This document shows positions 44,264 through 55,430 of a stretch of DNA of 64,000 nucleotides, piece after piece. Numbering within the stretch: position 1 is the stretch's first letter; each line of letters begins with the position of its first letter. Location: contig NC_087377.1 in assembly GCF_963675165.1 (NCBI RefSeq), forward strand, positions 8,635,122-8,699,121, written 5' to 3'. The DNA is from Halichondria panicea. Its lineage: Eukaryota; Porifera; Demospongiae; Suberitida; Halichondriidae. Under the pieces are notes generated by a model that saw only the letters and a list, made by a program, of their open reading frames with translations, had not been told where the DNA came from and ran no database searches. Made by a program: the position numbers and the translations under genes.

Positions 44264-47200
44264 ATGGAACAAGCTCAGGTAAGTATTTAAAATACTAAGT
44301 AGATGCTAGATTATAATAATTTATTTACTATCTCATGATCTAAAATTATCATGTTAGCCATAAACTAACTGCATGTCCTGCAATCGAATCTGACAGTGGA
44401 ATTGCCGCCACTGCATGCACCGGAAGTACGGCAAAAGTACAGAAGGTTTACTTATTTCCGTATACTGAGTATGATATACTATCAGACACCAATATTTATA
44501 ATTTATTACATGGTTGTTTGTGCCACAAGGAATTAAGCTGTTTATTGGCCCGGTAGTAAGATTGTGGTCAAGGGCCTTTAGGCTCGAGATCATTATCTAC
44601 TATATACAAGGCCGACCAATAAACTGCTTGTGGCACAAATTGCCATGTAATAACTTGTTGCCTTGAAAACCATTTGCTGCATATTGAGGCACGACACACA
44701 CATACAGAGACTTGATAGAAACCAGCATAGAAAACCTGACTTGTTGCATAGGTATGAAAAAACAATTTAGTAGTTTTGTTCTGTTTTTGGTGGCTGGAAT
44801 TATTGTATAGTGTATACCGTATAGCGGGTAATTTTCGGGGGACAAAATATTCCCGGTAATATTTTTGTGGTAGCTGCTTGCATAGCCTCGATTCCAGGCC
44901 GCTCTCAATTGAGAAAGACGGCCTGGTATACACTGTCTGTGCATGCGTCAATTGCCCCCAAGAATCTTGGGGGTCGAGATATCTTAGTAAATTAGTCAGT
45001 ATACTGTATATTTACAATGATGTCATTGCACAAATATTAGCAGTTTTAATAAAATAACACAGATACTTGCAACATTTATGGCCTAGACTAGTGACTAGTT
45101 TTGTTGTGATGGCTTCTACTTCTCTTCTGCTCTTGCTCACGCTCTCTCCAGTGTTGAAAAGTCAGGTTTTGTCTTCTTTTGTACTGTGGTAGAGTGGTGG
45201 GCATTTTCTGTCAGTACCGACAGGCTCTGGTAAGTCTACTTGCTTCCAGACGCTTGTTTGATGCCATCTCAGTAAGATCAGTGCTGCTCATATGAGCCTA
45301 GAGTTGTGATGGCGATTCTCTCTCTCTTGACACTAAAAGTTTAATCAACAACGCGGGTGACCATAGTATAAAAGGTTAATTGATAAATTACAAAGAGTTT
45401 TACTAACAAATTTACTATTGAATCCACCCACACGCAAACGGTGGTTACCAGGCCCTCTAGTGAGAGGGGCTGGGATCGAGGCTACTGCTTGCACTGCAGG
45501 TAAAGGTAGGCAAGGTCGTTTCATTCGTGGGTAAAATATTCGTGGTCAGACCTCCAACCACGAAAACCACGAATATTTTGCCCCACGAAAATTACCCGCT
45601 ATACGGTAGTATCAGGAGTACATTAATACTCTTGATAGCGTGAACTTTTCGAGGCACTTATATTTCGTGGATTGGCCTCTAAAAGCATTTCGTTGCACAA
45701 TGTTCGTAGAATGACTGCTTACCGGAAGCCACGCCTTTAGTCTTTGCACATTACAGCAGATAATTGCTAACCCACGAAATCAGCGAACATTTCGCGCTAT
45801 ACGATAACTGCTTCGAAAGCATATGCTGCATAGTAAATTTACCACAGGAACCACACATTTCTCATTCAGTGTTTCACTATAAAAGCAATGATTTGAAGTG
45901 TTGGTTGGAGGGTGGGCTCAGGTCTCAAAAGGTCACTTTTCCCCAGTGCAATACAGGGGGGGGTTGGACAAGGGTGAACCGTTATGTAACAAGATTGAAT
46001 TCTTTGCCTCATTCCCAACTGATTCTTATCCTCCAATAGAGCATTTTTTCGTTAAAATGGGGGAAAATCGGTTTGGAAAGGAGGTTTTGCAAGCCTTTGT
46101 ACCACAGCTGAAGGCCACACAGACTGAATGTCTGGAGCTGAGAGAGATTCTACTGTCGATGACTCTCATCAGCTTGTAGCATCACAAAACAAGTAGGCCG
46201 GTCGGGGCCAAGGTACTTCATATAGTCCTATACACCATATAGCAGGTATATTTCGAGGGTATAAACTTTCGCAGAATGACCGTTAGAAAGGTTTTCACTT
46301 TAATTTTGGGGGAATAGCATCCTTTTTGCAGCATGCAGGCATGCGATATTAAATTCGTGGGTATAAATGTTCGCAGTAGATGCTTGATCAGCAAAAACCA
46401 CAAACATTTATACTATACGGTAGTACTGGGAAGCTACACTCTTACTTTCAAAATAACTAGTAATGTAATTTAGTCGACAAATATTTCACAATGTAAAAAA
46501 ACTTGCCTGATTCAGCAATATTTGTGCTCATGTGCTGTACTTCACTTAGACATAGATAAGAACATTCACTGGTTGGCTAGAGAGTCATAGTTGCTGTGAT
46601 CTAAAATGCTGAGCACTGTTTAGGGCTAGTAGAACACGTTTGGGTTACTACAGTGGAACCCCTGTTAACAACCACCTCTGAATAAAGGCCAGGCCCATGC
46701 ACCCAGGTCCCAAAATGAACAGTTTGTGTACAAAACAACCCCTCAACAAAGGCCACCTCTGTATAAAGGCCAAAACATTGTTCCCCAAAGGTGTCCGTTA
46801 TAGCTAGAGGGGTTCCACTGTACAACCAGCCCTTTGGGCTTCTAGACCATGTAGAAACTTTCTCTGTATATTTAGAACCTACCGTATATACTTCTAAATA
46901 AGGCGCTGCTTTTTAATATGATTGCGATTTTGAGGCTTAATTAGTGATGCAAACAAGTGCAAGTGTTACAATAATTATTCAGATGTTATAAACAAGTTAT
47001 ATGGTGCCTTGCCTTATAAGAGAAATCTCCAGATGGCGCCTTATTAGAAGGGGGCGTCTTTTAGAAGAAATACTGTATATACCGTATAGCGCGAGGGCTT
47101 AACTTTGCTGATTTCGTGGGTTAGCAATCCTACACCAAAATTAAGTCCACGAAAATTGTTCTTTAATTAGAATTATCTGCTATAATCTTTGCAGATTAAA

Positions 47201-48596
47201 GGCGTGGCTTCCACGAACATTCACATTGTGCAACGAAATGCTTTTAGAGGAAAATTCGAAATTAACATGTTACTGCAATGCCAGATAAACCACTACACTA
47301 CACTACACGCACATGACATGCATGCAACTAGCAAATCATCTCAAAACAAACTATTGTGGTATCTGTGTCAACACAAGCGTATATATACAACAAACGAAAG
47401 AATACTAGGGAGGTATAGTGCTATTATGCAGAAAGAATAGCCATGGCAAAGCACTCCTGTTTTAAAAAGCTGTCTCACAATTATAATATTTTCTTCTATA
47501 ATTTATATATACCCTATATTTATTATAGTCGTTGATATAAAGGCTATAGCTACATGTATCTGTATTGACTTTTAAAAGCTACATTGTCTTTAGCCATGAA
47601 GACTCTCGTTAATCCGGTCACCCTTAATTGGGACAGTGCAGCTTGGTCAGAATAGCTAGGTGGCTGTATTTCAGGAAATAGCCACGGCTTAAAAACGACG
47701 TACCTTACCTCGAATCTAGACTAATTTTGCGGTTCTTATCTCGAGGATAATGAAGGATAATGAATCATTCTGCTTTCTATTTATAAGTGTAATCCATGCC
47801 AAATCACATTTATAGCTATCACTGTAATAACATTATGCTTTTGACTGATTTGATATGCGTGCATGTATATAGATCTATACTGGTGGTACGAGGTCTACAA
47901 TTTCACTAATAATTGGTTTTACCATTCCCACAGAAAGCAGTAATGCATATGGCCATAGCAGTGTGCTGCTTTGTGGTTCTGATCTACATGGCTTACATGA
48001 GTGTCATCACAGTGTGCAGGTCAGTAATTATTCTTGCAGTACATAATTATATGCAACTGCATGTACAAGCTAATTATTAATTTTTATTAAGAACTTGTGC
48101 TGTGCACCACGTACATACCGGTGTGTCTGACAATAATCATTCAGTGTAGTCTCAAAGTTTTATAATTAAGAGATATGTTCAATTTCTTGGCAGCTTGCTA
48201 GTTGTTACTCCATTCAGCTTAATTCAATTGCTGCTTGTTGCACAGCTATAATTATATACTAAAGAGCTTGCATAGTAATGCCATTAAAAACTGTATTAAT
48301 GTTCGAGTGTGTTATTATCATCACTCACGTCACTTTAACATTATAATTATAATACTAGGTTTAAAGTTGACAAGAAGAAGGCTGAATTAAAACACTACAG
48401 GATACCTGAAGAAGACTTGTTTTGGTACGGCAGATGGGGCGGGGCTATTGGAGGTTTTTGTGCAATGTTGATGCTCCCACACAAAACCTCAAAATTAAAG
48501 AGAGAATTTTTTGTTCGCTATAGAAGATTGTTTGCGTTGAATGTGTTGGTGGTGCTAGTTCTTGTAGCTGTTCTCTTAGCTCTTGTGCTGAGGTGA
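44264..48596 (+). CDS. DUF1294-like small membrane protein, copy B (divergent paralogue)
   Basis: Exons 44264-44278 (MEQAQ), 47934-48019 and 48359-48596 splice in phase to give 112 residues. The central exon encodes a membrane helix (AIAVCCFVVLIYMAYMSVIT). The last exon reads RFKVDKKKAELKHYRIPEED, then WGGAIGGFCAMLMLPHKTSK, then a third hydrophobic helix. Its introns sit at the same positions as in copy A, but the protein is clearly diverged, so this is the older duplication. AATAAA lies at 48615, 19 bases after the stop. The tiny first exon and 3.7-kb first intron are uncertain; translation could instead start at the ATG at 47943. Function is unknown. Confidence 0.65.
44517..44639. repeat. 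MITE, 123 bp, TTTGTGCCACAAG ends
   Basis: TTTGTGCCACAAG and the inverse CTTGTGGCACAAA bound a hairpin with TTTATTGG arms. Its interior (CTACTACCGGGCCAATAAAC in reverse) also occurs in both duplicates near 42975 and 50200. Confidence 0.65.
44815..45608. repeat. TACCGTATAGCGGG MITE interrupted by a 602-bp element
   Basis: Left part 44815-44882 and right part 45485-45608 join into a copy of the element at 1742-1922 (reverse orientation). The interruption is exactly the 44883-45484 element plus one 9-bp duplication (CTGCTTGCA). Confidence 0.85.
44883..45484. mobile_element. 602-bp TAGCCTCG element with 9-bp target duplication
   Basis: It begins TAGCCTCGATTCCAGGCCG and ends GGGATCGAGGCTA. It is flanked by the exact direct repeat CTGCTTGCA at 44874-44882 and 45485-45493. 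It is a longer member of the foldback family. An inverted relative lies at 55431-55857. No coding region is seen. Confidence 0.85.
45640..45803. repeat. Second TACCGTATA-type MITE family, partial copy
   Basis: Sequence ATTTCGTTGCACAATGTTCG, GGAAGCCACG(C/TACG)CCTTTA and TTTGCACATTACAGCAGATA is shared with 60577-60720 and, inverted, with 47080-47262. The right end is GCGCTATACGA. A further relative of this type, with inverted ends, lies at about 46230-46423. Confidence 0.65.
45895..46176 (+). pseudogene. Possible coding relic, unrecognised
   Basis: Two overlapping frames join as CWLEGGLRSQKVTFPQCNT and then HFFVKMGENRFGKEVLQAFV followed by PQLKATQTECLELREILLS. The mixed frame looks like a decayed exon rather than random sequence. 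I know no family for it. Confidence 0.25.
46651..46820. mobile_element. Mariner-type MITE, 170 bp, TA-flanked
   Basis: CAGTGGAACCCC at the left and GGGGTTCCACTG at the right form exact TIRs, with TA on both sides (46649-46650 and 46821-46822). CAGTGGAACC ends with TA duplication are typical of Tc1/mariner/pogo MITEs. Confidence 0.8.
46880..47077. repeat. MITE, about 198 bp, TACCGTATATACTTCTAAA end
   Basis: TACCGTATATACTTCTAAATA at the left pairs with TTTAGAAGAAATACTGTA at the right, and AAGGCGC / GCGCCTTATT arms lie inside. It directly abuts the next MITE at 47080. Confidence 0.6.
47080..47262. repeat. Second-family MITE copy abutting the previous one
   Basis: It begins TACCGTATAGCGCGAGGG and contains GGGTTAGCAATCCTAC, AAAGGCGTGGCTTCC and GTGCAACGAAATGC, as in 45640-45803 (inverted) and 63050-63152. 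Confidence 0.6.
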
Positions 48597-48619
48597 TGGT
48601 GATAGCGAACGTGAAATAA

Positions 48620-49589
48620 ACTGCTGTGTTTCTCCATAGATGAATATTGGCAGTGCTTTTGTATATAGCTTTTTATAGAACTTTCAAATCCTGTATATAT
48701 AATATAGCCGGTAATTTTAATTTGTGTTAGAAAAAAAATTTTTTCAATTGGTTGTTTCAAAGAAAAACCTAAATCAAATTTTAACATGTATCCCATAATC
48801 AGTAAATTGATTAATAGAAGCCGCACAACATACCACGAAACCCTGTTACATAAGCTACAAGTTGATATTAGTCACACATCTTGGAAACACTCTGATCATA
48901 ATTATTGATAAGTTATTTCTCTTTTTAAATATGTACAACTGTGAGTGAAACTGTCTGGGAAAACGACAATATTCAGGTGGCCATACCCCAGAAGCCATAC
49001 ACCCCTAAATTCTTATGTGTGTTATTACCTCACCGTACTCTATGTATGTATGAAATTTCGGAGAATTCTGACAAGTCACCCGTTTAGGTAATGTTGAATT
49101 GGTATGGAATGGCCCACAGGCATGTTAATAATTGCACCAACTTGTATTGCAAAGTCCATATCCATGAAGATCCCATCACAAAACTTATACAAGCCGGGCA
49201 ATAGTACCTAAAGACTAGTTTGGTAAAAAAAAAAAGGAAAAAATAAAGACACCATTTTTGAGAAATGCTTAATTAAAGGTGACCTTTGACCCTTTAACGA
49301 GTGCCCACCCCCTTTAAGCATGTCACCGGAAATGTCATATCATAAGGAGTACGGTGGTACAGTTTTTATCTGTCATAATTAATCATGGCAGAAGTTATGC
49401 TCTAAGAAGCGTAGGTGGGTCACCAACATTTTTTAGTTTTGGGTGAATTTTCAAGGGATCGTAAACAAGAATCTATACGACATATAGGGCAAAAATTGGG
49501 TGTGGTTATGTAACTTATGGTAAGGTATGTATATACCAAGTTTAGTTGAAATCAGAGGGGGTGCTCATTTTTTTGTGTTGAGTTCACAT
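48620..49589. other. Intergenic, nothing recognised
   Basis: This stretch follows the end of DUF1294-like copy B. No gene, TIR or tandem repeat is evident apart from A/T runs near 48730. Confidence 0.35.
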
Positions 49590-49598
49590 GGAATGTCC

Positions 49599-49680
49599 TA
49601 GCCTCGACCCCAGGCCGATCCGTCTCCAATTGAATGCTAGGTCGTTCTATTAAAAAAAAATCGGCCTGGGACCGAGGCTA
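49599..49680. mobile_element. 82-bp foldback element with exact 9-bp target duplication
   Basis: TAGCCTCGACCCCAGGCCGA and the inverse TCGGCCTGGGACCGAGGCTA enclose about 40 bp. GGAATGTCC is duplicated at 49590-49598 and 49681-49689. Confidence 0.9.
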
Positions 49681-49819
49681 GGAATGTCCCTGGTGTAGAG
49701 CTGGTAAGCTCCAACCAGCTAGAAGTTAGCATTTTCCATGTATAAGTCCCAGGCATACTTGTCCAACACATAAAGCATAAATGAAGCCATAATTGACCAC
49801 GTAACTTTCGGGGTTGCAA

Positions 49820-50885
49820 ATAGACTCTACCAAATTTTTTTTATACGTACCATATTTATTCGATTTAAAGCGACCCTCCAAATATGCGACACCCTCGATC
49901 TTTTCCAATTTTCTGACCTCTAAAAGTAGCGACTGCTGCGTTGACAATTATTTTTTTATGTCGCGTCCTAAATAGAGGTCAAACCACAGCCTCGATTCCA
50001 GGCCACAAGAAACAATGTAATTTAAGCGGCCTATAATCGAGGATAGTAGAGTATAACTTCCAATTAGATGTGACCCTCTAAATATGAAATATGCGACACC
50101 AGGACTTCAAGATAATTTTCAACCTCCAAAAGAAACGACCTCTGACTTTGTAATTTTTTAGCAATGGTTTCTATAAATTATAGATAATGATCTCGGACCA
50201 CAATCTACTACCGGGCCAATAAACAGCTTGTAATAACTAATACATGTACATCAACTCCCACATGCAGATTTATGATTGACAAAAGGAGGGCAACGAATAG
50301 TGAGTGGAGGATATCTGAGAAAGAGCTGTTCATATACGGGATAGTGGGCGGAGCTATTGGAGGTTTTTGTGCAATGTGGGTATTTCGACACAAGACATCA
50401 AAGAGACAATTCTGTGTTCCCTATACTGTGCTTTTTGTGTTGAACTTGTTAGCGATGTTAACCATTATAACTGTTCTTATTGATGTGCCCAGTGCACTTG
50501 GGTGATTTGTGATAAAGTTTTTTGAAATGAAAATGTCCATGCATGAGTGTGTGTATAAAAATAATGGCCAAAAAAGCTTTTTTCGTGATACCAGCCGGTT
50601 CTCATTAATAGCGTTGGAGGGAGAAAATACGTATACTCTGGGCATACTTTTCTATCAGCCAGGAATGTAATCATCCTGTTAACCACGTAGATCCTAAAAG
50701 AATTTGAAAGGCCGGTATCTTAAGTTATTGTGGGTAAGGCTCACAATGAATAACCAACATTCCATCCGACGACTGAAAAAGTATGCTCTGACGATTCTCT
50801 CCCCCCCCCCCCACGCTACTAATGAGAACCGGCTGGTATCACGAAACTAGGCCATAATAATAATTATTCCAGGCACCTAAGACTT
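49820..50885. repeat. Segmental duplication, copy 2 (matches 42522-43665)
   Basis: This is the direct-orientation counterpart 7.3 kb to the right of copy 1, with scattered point changes and fewer tandem units. It carries the third DUF1294-like exon and the TTTCGTGATACC TIR element. Confidence 0.85.
50268..50505 (+). pseudogene. DUF1294-like last exon, copy C (no membrane exon found)
   Basis: The acceptor ACATGCAG at 50267 is followed by 238 coding bases, the same length and phase as in copy A. The protein is almost identical: FMIDKRRATNSEWRISEKEL and GIVGGAIGGFCAMWVFRHKT, with V to A, I to T and A to D changes near the C-terminus. I find no exon encoding the first membrane helix between the copy B gene and this exon. 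It may therefore be a stranded duplicate, or an alternative last exon for an upstream membrane exon. The open frame is intact. Confidence 0.6.
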
Positions 50886-51027
50886 AGATTTAGACTGTAA
50901 GACTCTGCAAGTATGGACTAGATCTACATTAATTGATTTAGGCTAAGTCAATTAGTGTAGTCTACTTACTGGCAGAGGAAATTAGTAGACTTTAATTGTG
51001 CCTCATGATCATCTGCACCTAGTCTTA

Positions 51028-51069
51028 TGAATCAGCCGACCTTGGAGAGTCCAAGGCAGGCTGATTCAT
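51028..51069. repeat. Hairpin GAATCAGCC...GGCTGATTC
   Basis: A short foldback with an inner CCTTGGA/TCCAAGG stem lies at the start of the region that precedes the relic gene. A loose 75-bp tandem similarity (GTCATCACCTGTATCC) follows at 51133-51260. Confidence 0.5.
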
Positions 51070-51618
51070 TTGCACCATCTAGTGCAGCAACAGCAACCCT
51101 CAAAGAAACAGAGAAGGACAGTGCTGGTAGTGTCATCACCTGTATCCTAGTATGATCCACTTGCTCACTCTGTGACTGCTCAAAGATATCTGGTGGGGTC
51201 ATCACCTGTATCCATGGGTCACTCAGTGGCAGTGACTGCTCGAAGAGGTCTGGATTTTTCTGACACTACAAGTAATGCTGGTGTGGATCCAGTACAGGTA
51301 GATTCTAGATCTAGCTGAATGGGCACGCTATATCTATAACAACGCTATAGTTTTGTACATCTATGCTGAATGTGCTCATTCAGTCCAGCTACAATTGGAT
51401 GGAAGAAGAGGTCAGACAACATGTGGCATTTGTGTACCTCAACGGATTCAAGAACAAGTGGCCTAGTTTCACCTCAAGTCATTCCTTTTGGAGCTAAGTT
51501 GCCGATGGTATTAGCAAAACAAGTCAAAATTCACGTTCTAGTAAGCCACCACATACCCTAGCTTACAACGAACATATTCCGGCTGGTGCATAAAAGCTGA
51601 TATATAATTATTTTGCAG

Positions 51619-53500
51619 GTGTTGCCTGCCGGAGCAAGCTCAACAAAGATGTTCGGTTCCGTTTCTCTTCTCCTTCAAAGGCATTTTACCACTATTATCC
51701 TGATGGAGTACTGTTTGCTCCAGAGTATGATCCAAGCTGTGAAGACGTCAATTTTGATGTTCTGCTACTAAAAACGTTTCAAAAACTAACTGTCTCTGAT
51801 TCCGTTAATCAACTCTGAGAATTATCTCTAACCTGTTTGAGGGGTATGCAAGATATATATACTCGAGGTTTAATCATCCCCGAAAACTTCTTGGAGTTGT
51901 CCTTATCCGCTATGGAGAAGCTAAATGCAGCATGTAGAACAAATGTTGTGTAACTTGGTAAAAGGCATTGGAACAAAGCGACCATGTAGTGAAGAGCCTT
52001 GCTTAATTGCCTATAACTAGGATGCCTATGGGATTACTCGCGAGCATTGCGTTAATTTTTTCAGTTCAAGTACTATACCAAGGGTAATAAATTTGTATCT
52101 AGTTCAGGTGACAATTCCAATTCAACATTGTTTTTTTTATCTGTACGTTCAGTGTACCGATGATTATCGACAGTGGTTGGTGTCTATGTTCTCCCTGTTT
52201 GGCACCGAGTTTGTCAAGATGTTTAATGGTCCATGTGGAAAGTCAACCAAACAACGCAGTCTAGATCTGTCTCTGGAACAGCCTCGGGTGCACATGATCC
52301 AATGCGAGTACGTGCTCAAAATGTTGGTTACTATCACAGCTTCATGCACGTCTATAATTATTTATAGACCTGTGTGAACGTCCCTGGATTGTCTGAAGGG
52401 AAATTAGAGAGAGAGATAGCACACAGTGGCTTTTCTACAGGATCAGACATTCAGGTATTTGAGACACTTTGCTGTTTTGTAATAGTTTACTGATAACTTC
52501 TTGACAGTTGAAGATGCTGGAAAGTGCTCACTTGGCAAATCCTGACTGCAATTGGTGGTTGAAAGGAGATAGATGTGATGTAGTCGGAGGCCTAGGAGAG
52601 TCAACACGTTTTGTGTGGTCTGGGGATGTTGACCACAATGATGGTGAGGTACAAAAAATGTACCAAACATACCGAAATCTTCTTGACTTCATTGCCTCCA
52701 TGAGAACAATCACCTGTGACACAGTTGCCAACCTCAAGAAATGCTCTGCTCTGCTGTTACAAGAAAAGGAGTTCCTCGTGAAAGGTAATTATGATTATAG
52801 AGATGAAATAATTATATTATTGTTGTTGCATAGCTATCAAGAATGCTCAGAAAATCTATGTACACGGAAAAGCTCAGCAATAAAACTTGTCGGTCCAATG
52901 TGTTGTTCTCTGCAGGATGGACAGTTGAAGAGCTACAGAAAATGTCACTGTCAATATCAATGCCTTAGTCGGTTTCCTTGACGACAACGAATCTGTTCCT
53001 CCTGGAATCAATCTGTCCCAGAGTCTGGCAAACATCCAAGAACATCTCACAACATTTATTAGTTTGCTTTACCGTCACAAACGACATCCAGCCAGCAACG
53101 TTTACATGATGATGATCAGTAGCGAGCAACGTCGAGTCAAACCGTATGCACTCCCAATTCAGCTTATCCCTTATAAATCTGTTAACGAAAACATTATGCG
53201 AGCTCTGATTGTGAGATAGTAAAGGTGATGCGATCCCTAGGAATGAAAATTGTTGGTATGTGAAGGTAGATGTGGCTATAATAATGCATGACCATGTCTT
53301 ATTCGTATATAGGTTTCTGTAGCGACGGTGAATTCAACTCCATGAGGAATAGGGGGTATACCAGACCTATCTCTATGTTTCTCATTCGTTCTCAAGTTCA
53401 TGCAAAGTATGCCCGACTGTCTGAAAGCACAATGCTGGCTATGCTAACTCCAAATGGTAACAATAAAATGTATAAATAATGATTACATGATGAACCACTT
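51619..53500 (+). pseudogene. Unrecognised multi-exon gene relic, possibly transposon-derived
   Basis: Exon-like blocks: CRSKLNKDVRFRFSSPSKAF and PEYDPSCEDVNFDVLLL ending in a stop (51619-51837); DYRQWLVSMFSLFGTEFVKM (about 52160); TCVNVPGLSEGKLEREIAHS (52369-52455); NWWLKGDRCDVVGGLGESTR and VWSGDVDHNDGEVQKMY (52508-52783, donor GGTAATT); NVTVNINALVGFLDDNESVP, SLANIQEHLTTFISLLYRHK and LPIQLIPYKSVNENIMRAL (52931-53210); VMRSLGMKIV and GFCSDGEFNSMRNRGYTRPI (53230-53455). One base appears lost near 53215, where GATTGTGAGATAG gives a stop. SDGE may be a catalytic acidic motif. I have seen no name for this protein. It reads as an old copy of a repeated, multi-exon element gene. Confidence 0.5.
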
Positions 53501-53519
53501 ATTCTTCAGTGTCTTCCAA

Positions 53520-54490
53520 TCAGCTAATTACTGCTGAAAAACCAAACCCTGCTATGACTCCCACATTACTGTGTGAAATTTGGCTAGTCATTGGCTTTGG
53601 CTGTAGTGCAATGCCTCTCATGGGATGATGTGATTTCTGGGCTCTGTCTACGAACAGTTCCAGCTGATACCTATTGCAGGGGTGATAGTGCGCATGCGCT
53701 TCAAATTACCCAGAATATGTGTAATCGTACTACGAACGTAAAACCTTAGTAAATTACACCAGAAATTAGTCAGTTTAGAATATTTTCCGTATACTTTATC
53801 TCTATGACTGAGTTCTGTGAAGCTGTGGCTTCTGGAACAACGCAATAGAGAGCTAAGCTGATGTACAAAGATAGAAAATAGATGAGAGAAAGAAAAAAGG
53901 GGATTCACCAGATTCTGGAGAATAAACTAACGCATGCGCACTATCACCATGCAATAGGTACCAGGCCGTATTTTAATCGGCCTTGAATCGAGGCTAGTAC
54001 ATTAACAGCTTCCCCTTACCACTTTTTGCAAGTAACAAGAGCTGTGGCAGTGAGCCCAAAGAGAAACAGACTCTATTACTGCGATAATATATTTTTGATT
54101 CCTTTAATCACCGCTTGCTTTTTCATACCATGCAGCGTAGAGCACAGTACATTGTACGTGTCAGAGAACTACAGACTCTTCGATGGCTGAGGTGAGCGTA
54201 ATATTTTTAACCTCGTTCCCATCCGATATATATGTTGCATGCATGGTAAACTGTTCCATAAAACATGCTGTAAAACTAGAGTGGGCGTGGTCCGACTTGA
54301 GACCTTACGGCCAGGCCTTCGTACAGAAAACATTGATAGGGGGGGAGCAAAACTTACATTTCAAATAAGGGGCAAGCCGGATATCCGTGTACTCAGGTAA
54401 ACACATGCCCCCTGATGGTAAGTATATTTATATCTTGATTTTCGTGAAGTAGCTAGAGGTACACAGAGCCTCTGTCAGAGGCTTTTTTAT
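53520..54490. other. Mostly non-coding; a decayed foldback and exon-like scraps
   Basis: A CAGGCCGTATTTTAATCGGC foldback relative lies at 53960-53998. Exon-like pieces (YIVRVRELQTLRWLR before a donor at about 54190; RGKPDIRVL before a donor at about 54396) have splice signals but no recognisable family. Confidence 0.3.
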
Positions 54491-54496
54491 GCTTGT

Positions 54497-55245
54497 CAGG
54501 GGCGGATCCAGGAAAAATGAAAGGGGGGGGCTAGTAGAGAGGGGCGAAGCCCCGTACGAGGGTGGCGGAGCCACCCAGGGGGTGGGTGTGGGAAGGGGAG
54601 CCGAGGCGAAATTTTTTGCTTTTTTACAATTTGCTCACACTTTTACCTTTGAACTGTCATATTAATAAGTGAATACTGAATATGAAAAAGTTAATCAAAA
54701 AACTCGTTCTAATCAACAAAAGGATGTATACTGTAGATGTTACATCTACATTCATGCACTCTTGGTACTACATGAAAGAATCACAATGCCTACCCAGACT
54801 GCACTGAGAGTGAGAGGAGGTAAGGCTGGTTCCTTGCAACTAGCTGAAAAAGTCTGAGATCTGCTCCATGTTGCAGCTCAACAGCATGCACAATAGCCTC
54901 CTTACAAGGCCTAGGAAGAGAGGCCTGGGATATGATCGAGGCTACAAACATTGCACAAGGAGCTGACTCAGCAACAGCAATAGTTGACCTATGCACTTTT
55001 ATATTAGTTCTAGCTACTAGCTAGCTAGTATGTACGTCCAGCTAGCTAGCCTACATCCTTTATACTCTTAGTAGCTAGACTTGGCTGTTGTCTAGCATCT
55101 CTTAAGTCAGTGAGTCTACATGCAGATGCATAAGTAACAAGGTTGGTGGCAAAATTGTTGTAACCTCAGACTGAGCAATACATAGGTAGTTTTTTCAAAA
55201 GGGGGGGGCTTCAGCCCCTCAAAATCACCCCTGGATCCGCCCCTG
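54497..55245. mobile_element. 749-bp TIR element, CAGGGGCGGATCCAGG ends
   Basis: CAGGGGCGGATCCAGG and the inverse CCTGGATCCGCCCCTG are exact TIRs, flanked by direct CTTGT (54492-54496 and 55246-55250). GGGGCTTCAGCCCC-like subterminal stretches occur on both sides. A small CCTCG foldback relative is nested at about 54892-54943. No transposase is encoded. Confidence 0.85.
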
Positions 55246-55430
55246 CTTGTGTTCCTATAGCACCTATGATATAGCTAAGGTTGTATTAGTAAGTAGTGTG
55301 CTATGTCCCAAATGGCTACACAAATGAGGTGAAGTTGATGTTTAGCAGTAGAACTGTTTGTATACTTTTTTACAGACGGCAAAATCAATTCTCACGAATT
55401 ATTCATGTTTAGACTCCCACGTTAGAAGTA

